Assembly (NCBI GenBank): GCA_947683625.1
Contig: CANTUR010000660.1
Span: forward strand, 62,001-126,000
Direction of reading: 5' to 3'
DNA: 64,000 bases
DNA from: Mallotus nudiflorus
Taxonomy: Eukaryota; Streptophyta; Magnoliopsida; Malpighiales; Euphorbiaceae
Numbering within the stretch: position 1 is the first letter of the stretch; every line of letters starts with the position of its first letter. The notes beneath the pieces were generated by a model that was not told where the DNA came from, ran no database searches, and saw only the letters and a program-made list of their open reading frames with translations. Shown here piece after piece: positions 32,649 to 44,001 of this stretch. Both the position numbers and the translations under genes were made by a program.

Positions 32649-34602
32649 TATAGACGAGGGGTTTAGCGCGCATCCAAGATTTTAACAACTGTGACACTAT
32701 TTAGGCTCAGGGCCTTAGGGAACACACTACTATGTCATAAATTCATAGCATGGAGAAGAGAAGTGGCCACCCAGGGTAATAACTAGGACAATTTGATTAG
32801 TGGCACTCGATTCTCTAAAAGAAAGTTAGCACCATAACCAGGAGATTCTAGGAATGGAAGCACGACAACCAGGAGATTTCGACAACAAAATACTAACTTC
32901 TCTTAGTCTCGTGTTCATTTACAATAATTTTATAAATGATTATTTCATCTTGTAATTACATGCAATTTTATTTAAACCCTATTTAACATCCATCTAACCC
33001 TAGGCATCTAGTTAATAAAATTACACATAAAAAATGCACTCAAGATCACGTTGTCCCTAAGTTTAAACTATGTTAATTTTATTAAAAAGTTAACTAGATT
33101 TATATTTTATTTACAAGTGGGAAAGGGACTAAAGGTGGGCCTACATTTTTTATTAATTAGTGAGCCTAGATCTATTTATTTTAGTTTGTCTAAGGAATGG
33201 ACTTAAGTCTATTCAATTTTAAAGAAAAGTTAAATTAGTGGGCCTAAGTCTAACTTGGTTTTAATTAACTAAGTGGGCCTAAAATCTAATTAAACTAATG
33301 GGCCTAAATTGATTTTAATTATTTAAAGCCTTAAACCATTTTTAAGCCTATTTAAAGTGAGTTGGACCTAAGCGTGGGCTTGGGCCCAACATAAAAATAA
33401 AGAAAAAAACACAATCCAAAAACAAATAAAATATAAAAAAGATCAAACATACATTATAGTGATTTTCTAAAAAACCTAAATCAATTACATACAAACCCTA
33501 AATTAAGCTACTGCCACCATTGATTTTAATTAATTATGACCAAATTAAACCTAATTACTAATTGATTTTAAACACAAAAAATTAAATCTTTTCACTATTC
33601 CCACTACTGGGGCTATTACAAACTACATATAAAAAGTAAAATTAAATAATTATACACCCATGAATTAAAATAACTACACAGAATACCAAAATGAAAAATA
33701 AAGATAAAAATCCTAAGTTCTATTGGAAAACAACACATGTTCTTCCATGGCATTCCATGGACCTTCTATTCGTCTAAACACAGGCAGTATCCTCCACAAT
33801 CCACATTCGCACATCAAAATAAAAACATAGAAATAATCATATTAGTAGTGAAATTCAATAATTAAAACAATAACAAAATAAAATAAAAATCATAAAAATA
33901 AAAGAATAGCAAAGAATGAAATAGTAAATGTTATGCAAATACCCTTTTTGGCCCCTCAGACTAGGATTTTCACTGTTGAAAATTGAAGTACTGTTGATTC
34001 TGGACTGGAACTAAAAAAATGCTGGATCGTCCTTGTTAAATGAACTGTAAAAATTAGGGTTTTAAAAGAATAGAAGAAATTAAAGTTTGGTCTATGGGTG
34101 TGTGAGTTTCTCTCAATTCCTCCGTGTGTGTGAGTCTCCTACCCCTTACATGCGCAGACTCTTTGCTTTTTAAAGCAGAGTGTGCCTATGTACTGACTCC
34201 TTAATTTTCAAGAATAGATTCATCTCTTCCAAAATAAACTGATAAAGATTTTGATTTTGAAAGCTATTTACGCATTTTGAATACGTTGAAACCTTTTTTA
34301 GATAAAAATAATAATAAAATTAAATTTTCAACCAATCAAAACACTGAAAAAATTGACAAAAAAAATAAAAAACACATGAAACATAAAAAAATGGGACTTT
34401 TTACGCGTCGATATATCCTAAAACTTTTAATTACCAAAGACCCTTGAAAATTGTCTTCCTTGTAATCAAATCCTAAAAAACATTGCAATTTAGTCCCTAA
34501 AGTCTAGAAAATTGACAACTAAGTTCAATTTTCGAATAAATTTCATCATAAGGGCTTAAGTTGCAATTGTGCACAACTGCATCCTGAAATTGGGTGCTTA
34601 CA
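32649..34602 (-). repeat. 5' LTR of the inner Tat element (1954 bp)
   Basis: Minus strand: starts TGTAAGCACCCAATTTC at 34602, ends ...CCCTCGTCTATA at 32649. It aligns with 20723-22638 over its length. One clear difference is an extra stretch near 32850-32890 (a near-duplicate of the ACCAGGAGATT phrase). Target duplication GCATC follows at 34603-34607. Confidence 0.9.
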
Positions 34603-34806
34603 GCATCTTCATTTGCATGATACCTAAGAAGGTTATTGTCACATAAATCCTAATGTACTTTACATGAATCACAAGCTTTCATGTGTCCCAAATAGCACCT
34701 TATGTGATGACCACATCATAGAACAATAACAATAAATAAAACATAATAATAGTAGTTAAATGATGAAATGTCATACCTATCCAACACACGTGAAGCAGGG
34801 TGCAAT
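34603..34806 (+). repeat. Remainder of the outer Tat 3' region
   Basis: GCATC (34603-34607) is the second target-duplication copy. A last minisatellite unit (TGATACCTAAGAAGGTTAT) follows, then unique sequence up to the LTR start. A weak purine-rich tract (GTGAAGCAGGG) lies just before the LTR. Confidence 0.7.
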
Positions 34807-36474
34807 TGTCATACCTTAAATTTGACTGTCCGCAAAAAGGTCCAATGATGAAATGAATCCCTGAGATGACTAAAGTCTACTCATTTGTAAAACCTCAGAA
34901 GTGTGCAACTTTAAAAACCTAACCGACCCCACCAGTATGCAAAATTGATCATCGAGCCATTAAGTTATGCTTTGACCTTACAAAATATGAATATTAGAAT
35001 AATGAGAGGTTTATTTTGAGAAAACTCCTCTCAGAATACTCAACTAGTTAGGCCTATACGCATTTTATTAAATCAAAATCTAGCTTCATGAAAAAATGGA
35101 AATTAATTTTGATAAAATGGATTGTACAACCATGTTTAAAAGACTCCAAAACCTCTGAAAGCAGTCCTAGAATGGTCCAATATAACCCGAGTATTAGTGC
35201 CTATCGCTTAGAAGTGCGCATAAATGGCCCTAAGTGTCATGTGCTAAATTAGATGCCAAATTTTCCAAAACAAACTTCAAAAATGCTTCCAAAAGGCCTA
35301 AAAATCTTAGGAACTAACCCTAGAACAGTGTGTATAAAACTCGGGAAGTATGTATATAGCATCAAAGTATGCATGGAGGCGTATGTGTTCACGCATGGCC
35401 GTGCATCAAGTGCATGGCCACGCACACACTGTGTGCGACCACGTACAAAATCCTAATTATACACATGTGACCACACCCCTACCACCCTATTCTACCCAAT
35501 TTTCCCTATAAATAGACCCCTTCACACCCTATTTTGGAGGAGGGAGTAAGTGGAAACACACACACTTAAAAAATCAATCCCATCGAAAGTGCTAGAAGCC
35601 CCTTTCCATGCTTTCCCTTAGGTTGTTAGATCCCTTTTCTGTTGAACTGAGCCTTATCTTTATCAAAGCACGCTTTAAAGGAATACAATTTACCATCATT
35701 CTGTTGTTATTTTGAACCTTTTGATGAGGAAAGCTTGACACTCTCTCGAAGCTAAAGCTTCAAAGCTCACACAAGCTTAGTTGAGTCTAAGGACCAAATA
35801 ATTATTTTAGCACATTTATTTTATCGCATTGCATTTTATTTTACTATCACCAGCATTTAGGAATATTATTGTGCTTGTGTGATGAGGCTGGCAATCTTGC
35901 ATGCTACGTAAATAATATATGTTTTATTATGCTCATTTCATATAATCATTCTGCATCCTTTATTTCTAAAATCATGAAATCACATCATAAATATCAATAA
36001 TATGAAAAAAGTTCATGTCCTAGAATAGAGTCATCATGCTCTCGGTCTAGTGATGACCTCATACACCCTTTATATTATTGTCATACATCATAGCATAAAT
36101 AATCACTATAAGTATGATCATCCTATTATTCATGAAATTGAGCAAGTTGTGTGAATGGTAGTGTTATTCTTGTAAATCAATCATATTAGATTTACTTTCC
36201 TGTAATCTTTCCATTTCCATATGAATTTTATTAGGAAACTGATGTAATAACATTTCCAGCTTTATTATCTTCCACTATTTGATGTACTGTGTGAATGTTA
36301 TACAAACTATTATTATAAAAAATAAGGTGTTGCAGTAGCTATACATTGAATATCATATAATAAGAAATAATCAAAAAGTATATGCGATCTCCCAAACCTT
36401 GAAATCTTTACTGAGGACAATACTCACTGAATGACCTCATGGTGTCATTTTTTTTCCTGATTTTCTATAAATCA
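34807..36474 (+). repeat. LTR of the outer Tat element (about 1.67 kb)
   Basis: Starts TGTCATACCTTAAATTTG in plus orientation, in the expected place after integrase, 3' repeats and cargo. It contains a TATA box at 35506-35515. The end is placed at ...CTATAAATCA because a primer-binding-site-like sequence follows. No second LTR is in the window, so the right boundary is inferred. Confidence 0.6.
35369..35515 (+). promoter_or_regulatory. Presumed LTR promoter: CATGGCC/CACGC motif cluster and TATA box
   Basis: CTATAAATAG at 35506-35515 is a good TATA box. The 60-140 bp upstream, unusually GC-rich for this window, hold repeated ACGCATGGCCGTGC-, GCATGGCCACGC- and TGTGCGACCACG-like phrases, which include ACGT/CACG cores. 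Transcription would start about 30 bp after the TATA box. Activity is inferred. Confidence 0.55.
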
Positions 36475-36476
36475 GG

Positions 36477-36486
36477 TGGCAACTCC
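36477..36486 (+). promoter_or_regulatory. Primer-binding-site-like sequence after the outer Tat LTR
   Basis: TGGCAACTCC differs by one base from the first ten of the inner element's site (TGGCGACTCC). Its position two bases past a TATAAATCA end suggests the LTR is followed by a 5' leader rather than by flanking host DNA. Confidence 0.45.
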
Positions 36487-36549
36487 TTAAAATCAAAAGC
36501 ATCTCATCTCCTTGAGACTAATCATTTATCCCTATTTGGCAAAGTTGCC

Positions 36550-37806
36550 ATGTCCCATATAAACGGAAAGACCCGTACAATGGCCCATGAAAACATACCA
36601 CTATAAAAAAAGGCTCGAAAGGGAAAAAATAGAAAAAATTGGTCACTCACACAATCTTAAGAATCACAAATCTTCCTATTGGATAAATTAATGATTAATT
36701 GAATATAATTGGAATTTGATTTTATAGATCTCACTAATCAATGTGTTCATTATAATCAATTTTAGGCTCAGATCTTTATTATTATTAATGCTCTTTATCA
36801 TGATTAATGATCTAAATGTCTCTCAAATAAGTAAATAATTAATAGGTTATTACTTATTTTCTCAATAAAACCTATCTCTCATTTAAGTCTCATTGCTAAG
36901 TTCAATCAAAGGGTGATCAATCCTATGAAGACACTAAGTGAAGTAACAACCAATGAACTAGGTTTGTTAACTTAGGTTTAAACTTAGTGATTACATGATT
37001 GAATTGATTTAAGAACCCTAACTAGAAAATCTGTTCACACATGTTGTTTAGAAGAGAAGATAAAGAAAAAAGAGAAAATGCAATCATTATTACTTAATTA
37101 AAATTAAAATAATAAACAACTGAGTAATAAAAACCCTTGGAATGGAAGATTAATGCTCTCAATCTTCAAATATCAACTATTCTAAAAAAAATAAAATGAG
37201 AAGAACTAGAGAAAAGTAGTTTTCATTATTAGAGAATGATGTAAAACTAAAAAAAAAGTGTTCAGCCTCTTTTCATTAGGTGGCTTTACACATTTTAAAG
37301 CTAATTCTAGCTTAAATTTGAATCCCTAACAAAAGATAATTCAATCCTAAAGAATTAACTCTACTAAATTTTTAAATTTTTAAATTCTATTGGCAGCACA
37401 TGGTTATACAGATTTTACATGGTTGTGCATATTTTCTTCTTTAGGCATGGACATGCGCATTTAATGCACACAGTTGTGCATTTTAATTTTCACCCGCATG
37501 GCTGCGTAGATATTCCAGATGGTTGTGTAACTTCTCTTCACTTCAAAACTTAATTTTTCTTCAAAACTTAACTTCTCTTTGACTTCCCTATCATGGACTT
37601 GCCTTAATTAATACCTTCAAGTTATTCCAATGCATCCTAGAGACCTTAAAACTACATTAAATTACTTAAAATTAAAAAAACATAACAAACTTAAACAAAA
37701 ACACATTAGATAAATAAAAACTTTGTAATGAACCAAAAATGCAACTAAATTTATCCTAATAATCTAATTTAAAGTGCTCAAAACATGAAGATTTTTACAC
37801 TCATCA
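36550..37806 (-). repeat. Possible gypsy LTR (Athila-like), minus orientation
   Basis: On the minus strand a candidate LTR starts TGATGAGTGTAAAAATC (37806) and ends TATATGGGACA. It is followed by TGGCAACTTTGCC, a decayed relative of the TGGCGCCGTTGCC site of Athila-type elements. The interior has repeated CACAACCATGT/GCACAACTGTG phrases (37395-37530) often seen in such LTRs. No second copy is present, so this is a guess from pattern. Confidence 0.3.
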
Positions 37807-38185
37807 AAGCATATATATTATAACCTAGTTGGGGAAAAAATTTACTTAAGCTTACCTACATGATATATTTTAAGAACCCTATGATTTATAAAGCCTTGAA
37901 ATGAAAGAAAAAGTAAAAATTTCTCATATGAACTTAACAAAGGAATATGATCAAAATATAAATTATTAAACATGGTTGGTGTAGGAAAGGAACACTTATT
38001 TGCTTAAGGTTAGACTGCCTCAACTTATATTTACATATGTATATCAATTTTAGGTTCAACTATATAGAGAATATAATTTGAATTTTGCAAGTGCTAGTAT
38101 GAAAAAGTTGTAAAAGTGACTAGGCAAAGAGTTTTTATTATATTAATTTATAAAGAATTGTACAAACAGTATTTATACATTGATA
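37807..38185. other. AT-rich stretch, possibly the 3' end of the copia relic
   Basis: No gene. It follows the RNase H end of the minus-strand copia relic and may hold that element's 3' LTR, but no boundary can be set. Confidence 0.35.
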
Positions 38186-38189
38186 GGTT

Positions 38190-39850
38190 ATACAAGATGT
38201 TGCCAATTTGATAAAGAATTGGTGAATGCCTAAAGTCTTGATGAAGATGTTGCCAATTTGATCTTTAGTGGAAATAAAACCAATTTAAATGAAACCCTTT
38301 GTCACTTGCTCGCAAAAAAATGAAAGTTAAGCTTAATATGTTTAGTACAAGCATGAAATATAGGATTAGAGGACATATAGGCTCCAATATTATCACACCA
38401 TAGAATTATTTTAGTAGGATAAGAGATGCCAAGTTCAGAAAATAAAGATTAAATCCAAATTAATTCATTAGTAGCATTAGCAGGAGCTTTGTACTCACTT
38501 TTAGAGGAAGAACGAGCTACAATAACTTGTTTCTTAGCACTCTAAGAGTTTAGTGAATTCCCTAGATAAATACCATAGCCACTAGTAGAGCAACATATGT
38601 TTAGACACCCACCTCAATCATTATTAGAGAAGCATTAAAGAAAGAGTTTGTTAGTATAGTCAAAATGAACATAATAATTGATGGTGTGCTTGAGGTATTA
38701 GAGTAGCCTCTTCACAGCTGCCCAATGGACTTTGATTGGGGAGTGCTTAAATTGAAAGAGGCAATAAACTACAAATGTGATGTCTGGATGAGTGAAGGTT
38801 GTATACTAAAGAGCACTAACCACATAGCGGTTAAGTTATGGTTGATTAAAAAACTTACCAAGATGCTTGGATAGGACAAGAGTAGTTTCCATAAGAGTGA
38901 GGCAGCCTTTGTCATTTTACAACCCAGCTTTGATAATTAGATCTTTTACATATTTTTATTGATTGATGGAAACACTAGCAAGTGTTTGAGTCATTTAAAT
39001 ACCAAGAAAATATTATAGGCACTGGACATCTTTTACTAGAAATTCTTTATGAAGCTAAAAGATTACTTGATTAATGATTGATGAAGAAGAACCTGTATGA
39101 ATAATATCATTAATGTAAATGAGTAAGATTATCAAGTCAATGCCTTGCCAAAAAAAAAACATTTATGAGTCAGCTTTAGAGGTGGTAAAGCCTTGTTGTA
39201 TGAGAAAAATGCTTAGTTAGGAGAACTAAGCACGTGGGGCTTGCTTCAAACCATAAAAAGATCATTTTACAAGGAAGACATAATCCGGATGTTGTAGAGT
39301 TTGGAACCCTTGAGGTTGTTTTATGTAGATAGTGTTTGTAAAGTCATTATGAAGAAAGGCATTAGAGATGTCTAATTTTTACAAAATCTAGTTTTTCATG
39401 GTCGCAAAGAGAGAATGAGATGAATTATTGTTGATTTCACCACTAGGCTGAAAGTTTAATTATAGTCAACACCATTATGTTGATTTTACCCCTTGGCTAT
39501 AAGTTAGGCTTTATAGAGAGAGATACTATTATTAGGATTTCTTTTTATACAAAAAATCCATTTGTTTCCCACTATGTTATGATTTGAAGGTCAATGTACA
39601 ATTTGCCAGGTATTATTTTAGAGAAGAGTAGTAAATTCATCCTTTATGTCATTATGCCATTTCATATTCTTTTTGCAATAGTGAAAGAGTGTGGTTTAAG
39701 TTGAAAAGGGGAAGTGGTGGATTGGGTTTAGGTGAGATGGGCTTGGTGATAGGTTATAGTTGAACAACTCAAGTTCATATGATGAGTTCAGATAGAAGGT
39801 AGAGGCTGGGTAGTGGTGGTGTTTGGGACCTTAAGTTTCCAATAGTCATT
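38190..39850 (-). pseudogene. Ty1/copia RT-RNase H relic
   Basis: No frame longer than about 60 codons remains, yet minus-strand translation shows copia blocks in order. RT: KQMDFLYKKKS near 39560, LDISNAFLHNDF near 39360, SFYGLKQAPRA near 39250, and a degraded active-site region near 39130. Next come YLKHTINYYVHFDY near 38690 and a GYGIYLGNSLNS region near 38560. RNase H: KKQVIVARSSSKSEYKAPA near 38510, then LWCDNIGAY near 38390 and FHACTKHIKLNFHF near 38340. Gag, protease and integrase are not seen. Heavily decayed. Confidence 0.8.
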
Positions 39851-39859
39851 TAGCACTCT

Positions 39860-40853
39860 TTCTCAAGTGACGCTAAACTCTATAAACATGCATCAATTAA
39901 ATCTTTAAATTATGGGTTAACTCTCATTAACACCCTAAAAATAAGACAAAATACAAAAAAATGCAAGGCAAGGCACTAAGTAAAGTTATAGAGGATTGGA
40001 TTGAATTTAGCTCTCTCGAGTCATTGATTAATCCAACATATATTTGTGGGTCTCTTAGATCCACCATTGCTCAATGCATAAATCTAAAGTAAAATTACAC
40101 TTGGACATAACACAACACTCAATAAGCTCAACAAATACAATATGCAACATAAAAAAGAACAAGATCTATAAAATAAGACCCAAGAGAATATCAAAACACT
40201 AATTACAAAAGAGAAAGAAATAGAGATTCTTATTAAGAAGCTTATGAATCTTTAATGGTGGCTCTTCCTCTAGAATTTTTTTCTCCTCTTTCTTCTTTTT
40301 TCTCTCTTTGTTATTATGAATTTGTAAAATTAGAGAATCCCCTTGGAAAATTGTGGTTCTTGTCCTTATATGGCCTTTTCTAGAATGTCATTTTACTGCC
40401 CTTAGATTCGCTCTTTTGAAATGTCCATCGCAGTATGTTCTGTACTAGAATCATGCATGTCACGATTGTGCATTAAGCCACAATTGTGGAAGAGGGCTTA
40501 TAATAAAAGGGTGGCAATTGCTATGTTGATGTGGTCGCCACAAAAGATTAGGCTATCAGGATCCCATGATCCCTAAGCTATCGTTGTGACATAACCATAA
40601 TCTGGAATTGATGCTTGCTTTGAACATCCAGCATTCACACTTCATACTACACTCATGACAGAACCTCTTGCTCTACTTCTTCTTCTGTTGCTCCCTAACA
40701 CTTTTAAAGCCTCTCTTTTTTTTTCTAGAAAAACAAAATAAAATGTAAAAGTATATAATTTTATAACTAAATTAATCTAAATGCAAACTAAAGTAAATAA
40801 TTTCATGATCAAATGTATCATAAAACTATATGTAATTTAGCACCAACAAATGC
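39860..40853 (-). repeat. Possible gypsy 3' LTR, minus orientation
   Basis: The minus strand at 40855-40890 reads ...CAAATATGGGGGCATTTG, which resembles the TTTGGGGG stretch near the polypurine tract at the end of many gypsy elements. The LTR would then start near 40853 (TTGGTGCTAAATTAC). It contains GCACAATTGTGG/GCACAATCGTGAC phrases and a TATAAGGAC near 40375. The far end is not defined. Confidence 0.35.
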
Positions 40854-41935
40854 CCCCATATTTGAATGTTGGCTTGTCCTAAAGCAAACTCAAGAACAAC
40901 CATCAATTTAATGAGCAAAGCATATATCCAACTTTTGTTGAGTTCATATCACAATCTTCTTTTAATATCTAGTTTAAGGTTCTCATAAACAAAGTTAATA
41001 AGTTAAGTTGAGAAATATAAATTACCAAGTGATGAACATGCTGTCCATTGAAAATCACATAATGATGGATCAAAATTTTAAGAAAAATATAAATGAATAA
41101 AAAAGATGTCAAGCTAAGGTAGCTTTTAATTTGGAATGTGGAAATTACTTTCTAAATTCAACTCTCTCCTTTTTATTTTCTTTTTAGCTTTGTGGTTTTT
41201 CTTCCCTCTCTTAATAGTTCCATGTCTTTCCCAGAATACTTAACATGAACATTGTCGAGGGGGTTTTTTGAATACTCTTACTCTTTTGCAAGGGCATTGG
41301 AGTAAATGGAATTTGAGTGCATAGCACATTTTGTTCTCTTTTCTTTAGAATTTGGGAGAGAGTATTTTTTGACAACCTCTTTCGCATACAACTAAAAGCA
41401 ACCTTAGAAAGAAATTTAATTCTTTTACCATACTAATTCCCAAAACATCAACTCATAATATGAACAAATGAATAACAACATACACTAGATATATTATTTC
41501 AAAATTCTTAACTTAAATTGTTAACAAAGCTTAAAATGAACTCAAGCTAAACATTAATAGAAGATTAAACAACATGGTCTCAAAAAGATCACAAACATAC
41601 ACAAAATTCACAACAACACTTAAATGACCCATTGTCATTAATATATGTGGTAGGCACATGCATAGCTATAACTCAAGTATAAAAAGTCCTAAAAAGAAAA
41701 TAAAAATCACAAACAAGTATTATGAACATGAAATTATGAAAACTAAACTAATATAAAAATAAAAATAAAAATAAAAAAAATTAAAATTAAAGAAAAGAGG
41801 TTTACTCACCTTGTGGAAAAGATTCAAGTGCTATAGTGTTAGATTAGTGAGTTCATGGGCTTAAAAGTAAATTTTGCAACTGATAGCTTTAAAACTAAAG
41901 AGGAATTTGCAAATTAACACTTTGGTCCCCATATG
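40854..41935 (-). other. Probable post-pol region of a gypsy element
   Basis: The minus strand GCTTTAGGACAAGCCAACATTC just before the putative polypurine tract is like the post-pol sequence of gypsy elements. The rest is AT-rich with no protein similarity, so the assignment is weak. Confidence 0.3.
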
Positions 41936-42250
41936 TTTTGCAAAAATTTTGTTTAATTCCCCACAACAACATTGCAACAACTTAGCAATAACCCAACAAT
42001 GAAACAACAACATAACATCAACGATCACAGACCAACAGCTCATGAACAACACAACAACCAACCAATAAACAAATCAACAATATATCAATAGCTCATCAAC
42101 AACATAATAATGACTAAACACCCCAATAACAAAACAATAACTCAACATCTACGACAATGACTCAACAACCAACAACAAGCCAACAACAATAAATCAATAA
42201 CTCATCAACAACACAACAATGACACAACAATCTATCAACAACCCAACATT
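41936..42250. repeat. CAA-rich low-complexity tract
   Basis: About 310 bp built of CAACAA, CAATAA and AACTCAACAAC phrases, e.g. CTCATCAACAACACAACAATG recurring near 42087 and 42203. The minus-strand frame at 41861-42061 crosses only its edge and is not a gene. Confidence 0.85.
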
Positions 42251-42770
42251 AATAGTAACTTATAATTATTTTTATATATAAATTAAGGGTTATTACAAAG
42301 GGTTGCTTTCAAAAAATAAAAAATATAAGATCTTTTGCCAAAACTAAAAAATTTGATTTAAAATTATCAATATTACAAACATTAATTTAAATTTTTATAT
42401 CAAGAGGGTAGAGATCAAATATTAATTGTATTCAAATTTTTACTTTTTCTGTCAATAGAAATATGATTCCGGATTCATTCTAACTATGTCAATGAGGAAC
42501 ATAAATACAAGAGCTTCTTGATAAATCAAGACAAACCAAAATCGGAACAAAATAAGGTTATTTATAACTTTAACTCCATAAACCTTTTGAAGTTACTTTT
42601 TAAGTAACCACTTGTTTAGTCATATTAAAACTCTATCCTATATGCCAAAGTTTTGGTATGACTAAATTACTTGGAGAGAATGAATCAGAGTTCAAATATA
42701 ATTTAATTATAAACATGACTCAATAAATTAAAAGAAAGGTCCAAAAACCTTTATAAAAATAGACTGAATA
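42251..42770. other. AT-rich stretch without a gene
   Basis: No coding similarity or repeat boundary was recognised. Confidence 0.45.
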
Positions 42771-43719
42771 AAATTCATTCAAGTGTTTCATCCGTTGGCT
42801 CCTTACTACCAGCTTATATGTTTGTAACTTTTGTAGCTTCATGCACTTTCTGAAGAATTTCTGGTGGCTCCACAAGGTGACTGTTGGTGGCAGCTGTTTC
42901 TCCCTTTTCCTTAGGTGTTATTCTTATAAGCTCTTTACACTTGAACTTTCTCTGACTTTATTTTTTAGCATTTTGTGGGTTCAAGGGTGGGATTGGGCTT
43001 CCAAAGTGTGCACAGGTGGGCTCTTTTTAGTTTTGATGACCATCCAAAGCTTCACCCAATTGCTTTTGGTCATCCGAGGTTTTTTTTTTTATTTTGGGAA
43101 TTATTACTGCATTTGTTCTAATTTGAGTCTACCTCTTCAGGGCACAGGTTAGTGCTTTTTCCATCCTTTACACAAACACTACTGACACTAAAATTCTCCT
43201 TTTTGGCTAATGCTTATGGTTTTAAAACTAAGGATGGGTAGTAGTGTCAGGAGGTTATTGTCTATTGTATCTTCTTCTTAATATGGCCCATTCTTCCCTG
43301 AGAATTATCCTATTGCCTGCTCAAGAACTAGCTAGTTTTGATTAATGGGTAATAGCTTTTCCATTTGGACTGGTTGAAGTTTGAAGCTTGCTTGCTCATT
43401 CTAGTACACATTATAGCTGGTCATCACCTTTTTCGTTGAAATTGCTTTGAACCATTATTTGTAGACTAGATTATTGGTCACCTTATATCTTTTCTCCTCT
43501 TCAAATTCAATATTCTTGCACACTGCTATTGAATGATTAAAGAATCCACACAAGTAGTAGAATGAATGCAATCTTTCATATTGAAAGAGCACTCGATGAT
43601 CTTTGTAGTAGAATGAATGCAATCTTTCATATTGAAAGAGCACTCGATGATCTTTGTCATTTCTTTTGGTGTTGAATCCCCTTGGTAATGGTTTCTTAAG
43701 GTCAAGTAAGGCTCTAAAT
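42771..43719 (-). pseudogene. LINE ORF1 C-terminal part: zinc knuckle and tail
   Basis: ORF1 of plant L1-type LINEs binds the element RNA. Minus strand 43720-43450 encodes LDLKKPLPRGF, FQYERLHSFYYLCGFFNHS and AVCKN, the zf-CCHC_4 pattern (V..PL.RG ... YE.LP.FCY.CG..GH....C) with the first knuckle Cys replaced by Tyr. A perfect 51-bp duplication repeats 17 residues inside it. Similarity continues weakly as WFKAIS near 43430. Beyond that, to 42771, the minus strand looks like a decayed low-complexity tail. The N-terminal half lies at 48296-48800, across a copia insertion. DUF4283-zinc-knuckle genes also exist outside LINEs, so a host-domesticated copy cannot be excluded. Confidence 0.7.
43554..43655. 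repeat. Perfect 51-bp tandem duplication
   Basis: 43554-43604 and 43605-43655 are identical, starting GTAGTAGAATGAATGCAATC. The length is a multiple of three, so 17 codons of the zinc-knuckle region are doubled in frame. Confidence 0.95.
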
Positions 43720-43724
43720 CTTAT

Positions 43725-43940
43725 TAATAAAGGAAAAGGAATTTTTTGTATATCTCTTTTGTACAATGAAGATTGATATTTATACAAGAGTCCAATGACT
43801 AGAATAAGAAAGAAAGAATAGGAAAGAAAAGCTGTCAATGCTTATGATATACACATTCTAAAAATACTTCCTAAAAATCTGCCTATTTACATCATAGAAT
43901 CAGGCAACTGATGCTATTGATTCCTATAATCACGTTAACA
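43725..43940 (-). repeat. 3' LTR of the 4.6-kb copia element
   Basis: 216 bp, minus strand starts TGTTAACGTGATTATAGG and ends CTTTATTA. A TATAAATATC box is near 43768-43779 on the minus strand. The GGGGGGGGGG polypurine tract is at 43941-43950. Confidence 0.92.
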
Positions 43941-44001
43941 CCCCCCCCCCTCAAACTCAAGATGGCATAGTGGATGCCAACTTGATTTTGCTTAGTAAAT
44001 C

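Larger units (their letters stand above)
20723..34602 (-). mobile_element. Complete LTR-to-LTR Tat/Ogre-like element with deleted RT and antisense gene cargo
   Basis: A 13.88-kb element in minus orientation: 5' LTR (32649-34602), primer-binding site, leader, gag, RNase H-integrase, post-pol repeats, two antisense cargo genes, tandem array, polypurine tract, 3' LTR (20723-22638). Both LTRs align over their whole length apart from small indels, and the GCATC target duplications are intact. Protease and RT are absent, so it is non-autonomous and must have been mobilised by a related element or lost these parts after insertion. It sits within the minisatellite of the outer Tat element. The lineage call rests on the second RNase H, the integrase, the primer-binding site and the 3' tandem repeats. 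Confidence 0.88.

Noticed and set aside
42841..43152. Plus-strand 103-codon hydrophobic frame as a membrane protein
   Set aside because: It lies opposite the tail of a minus-strand LINE ORF1, and its hydrophobicity reflects T-rich sequence.
43941..43950. Run of ten C as a sequencing artefact
   Set aside because: Its place directly inside the 3' LTR makes it the polypurine tract (G10) of the minus-strand copia element.
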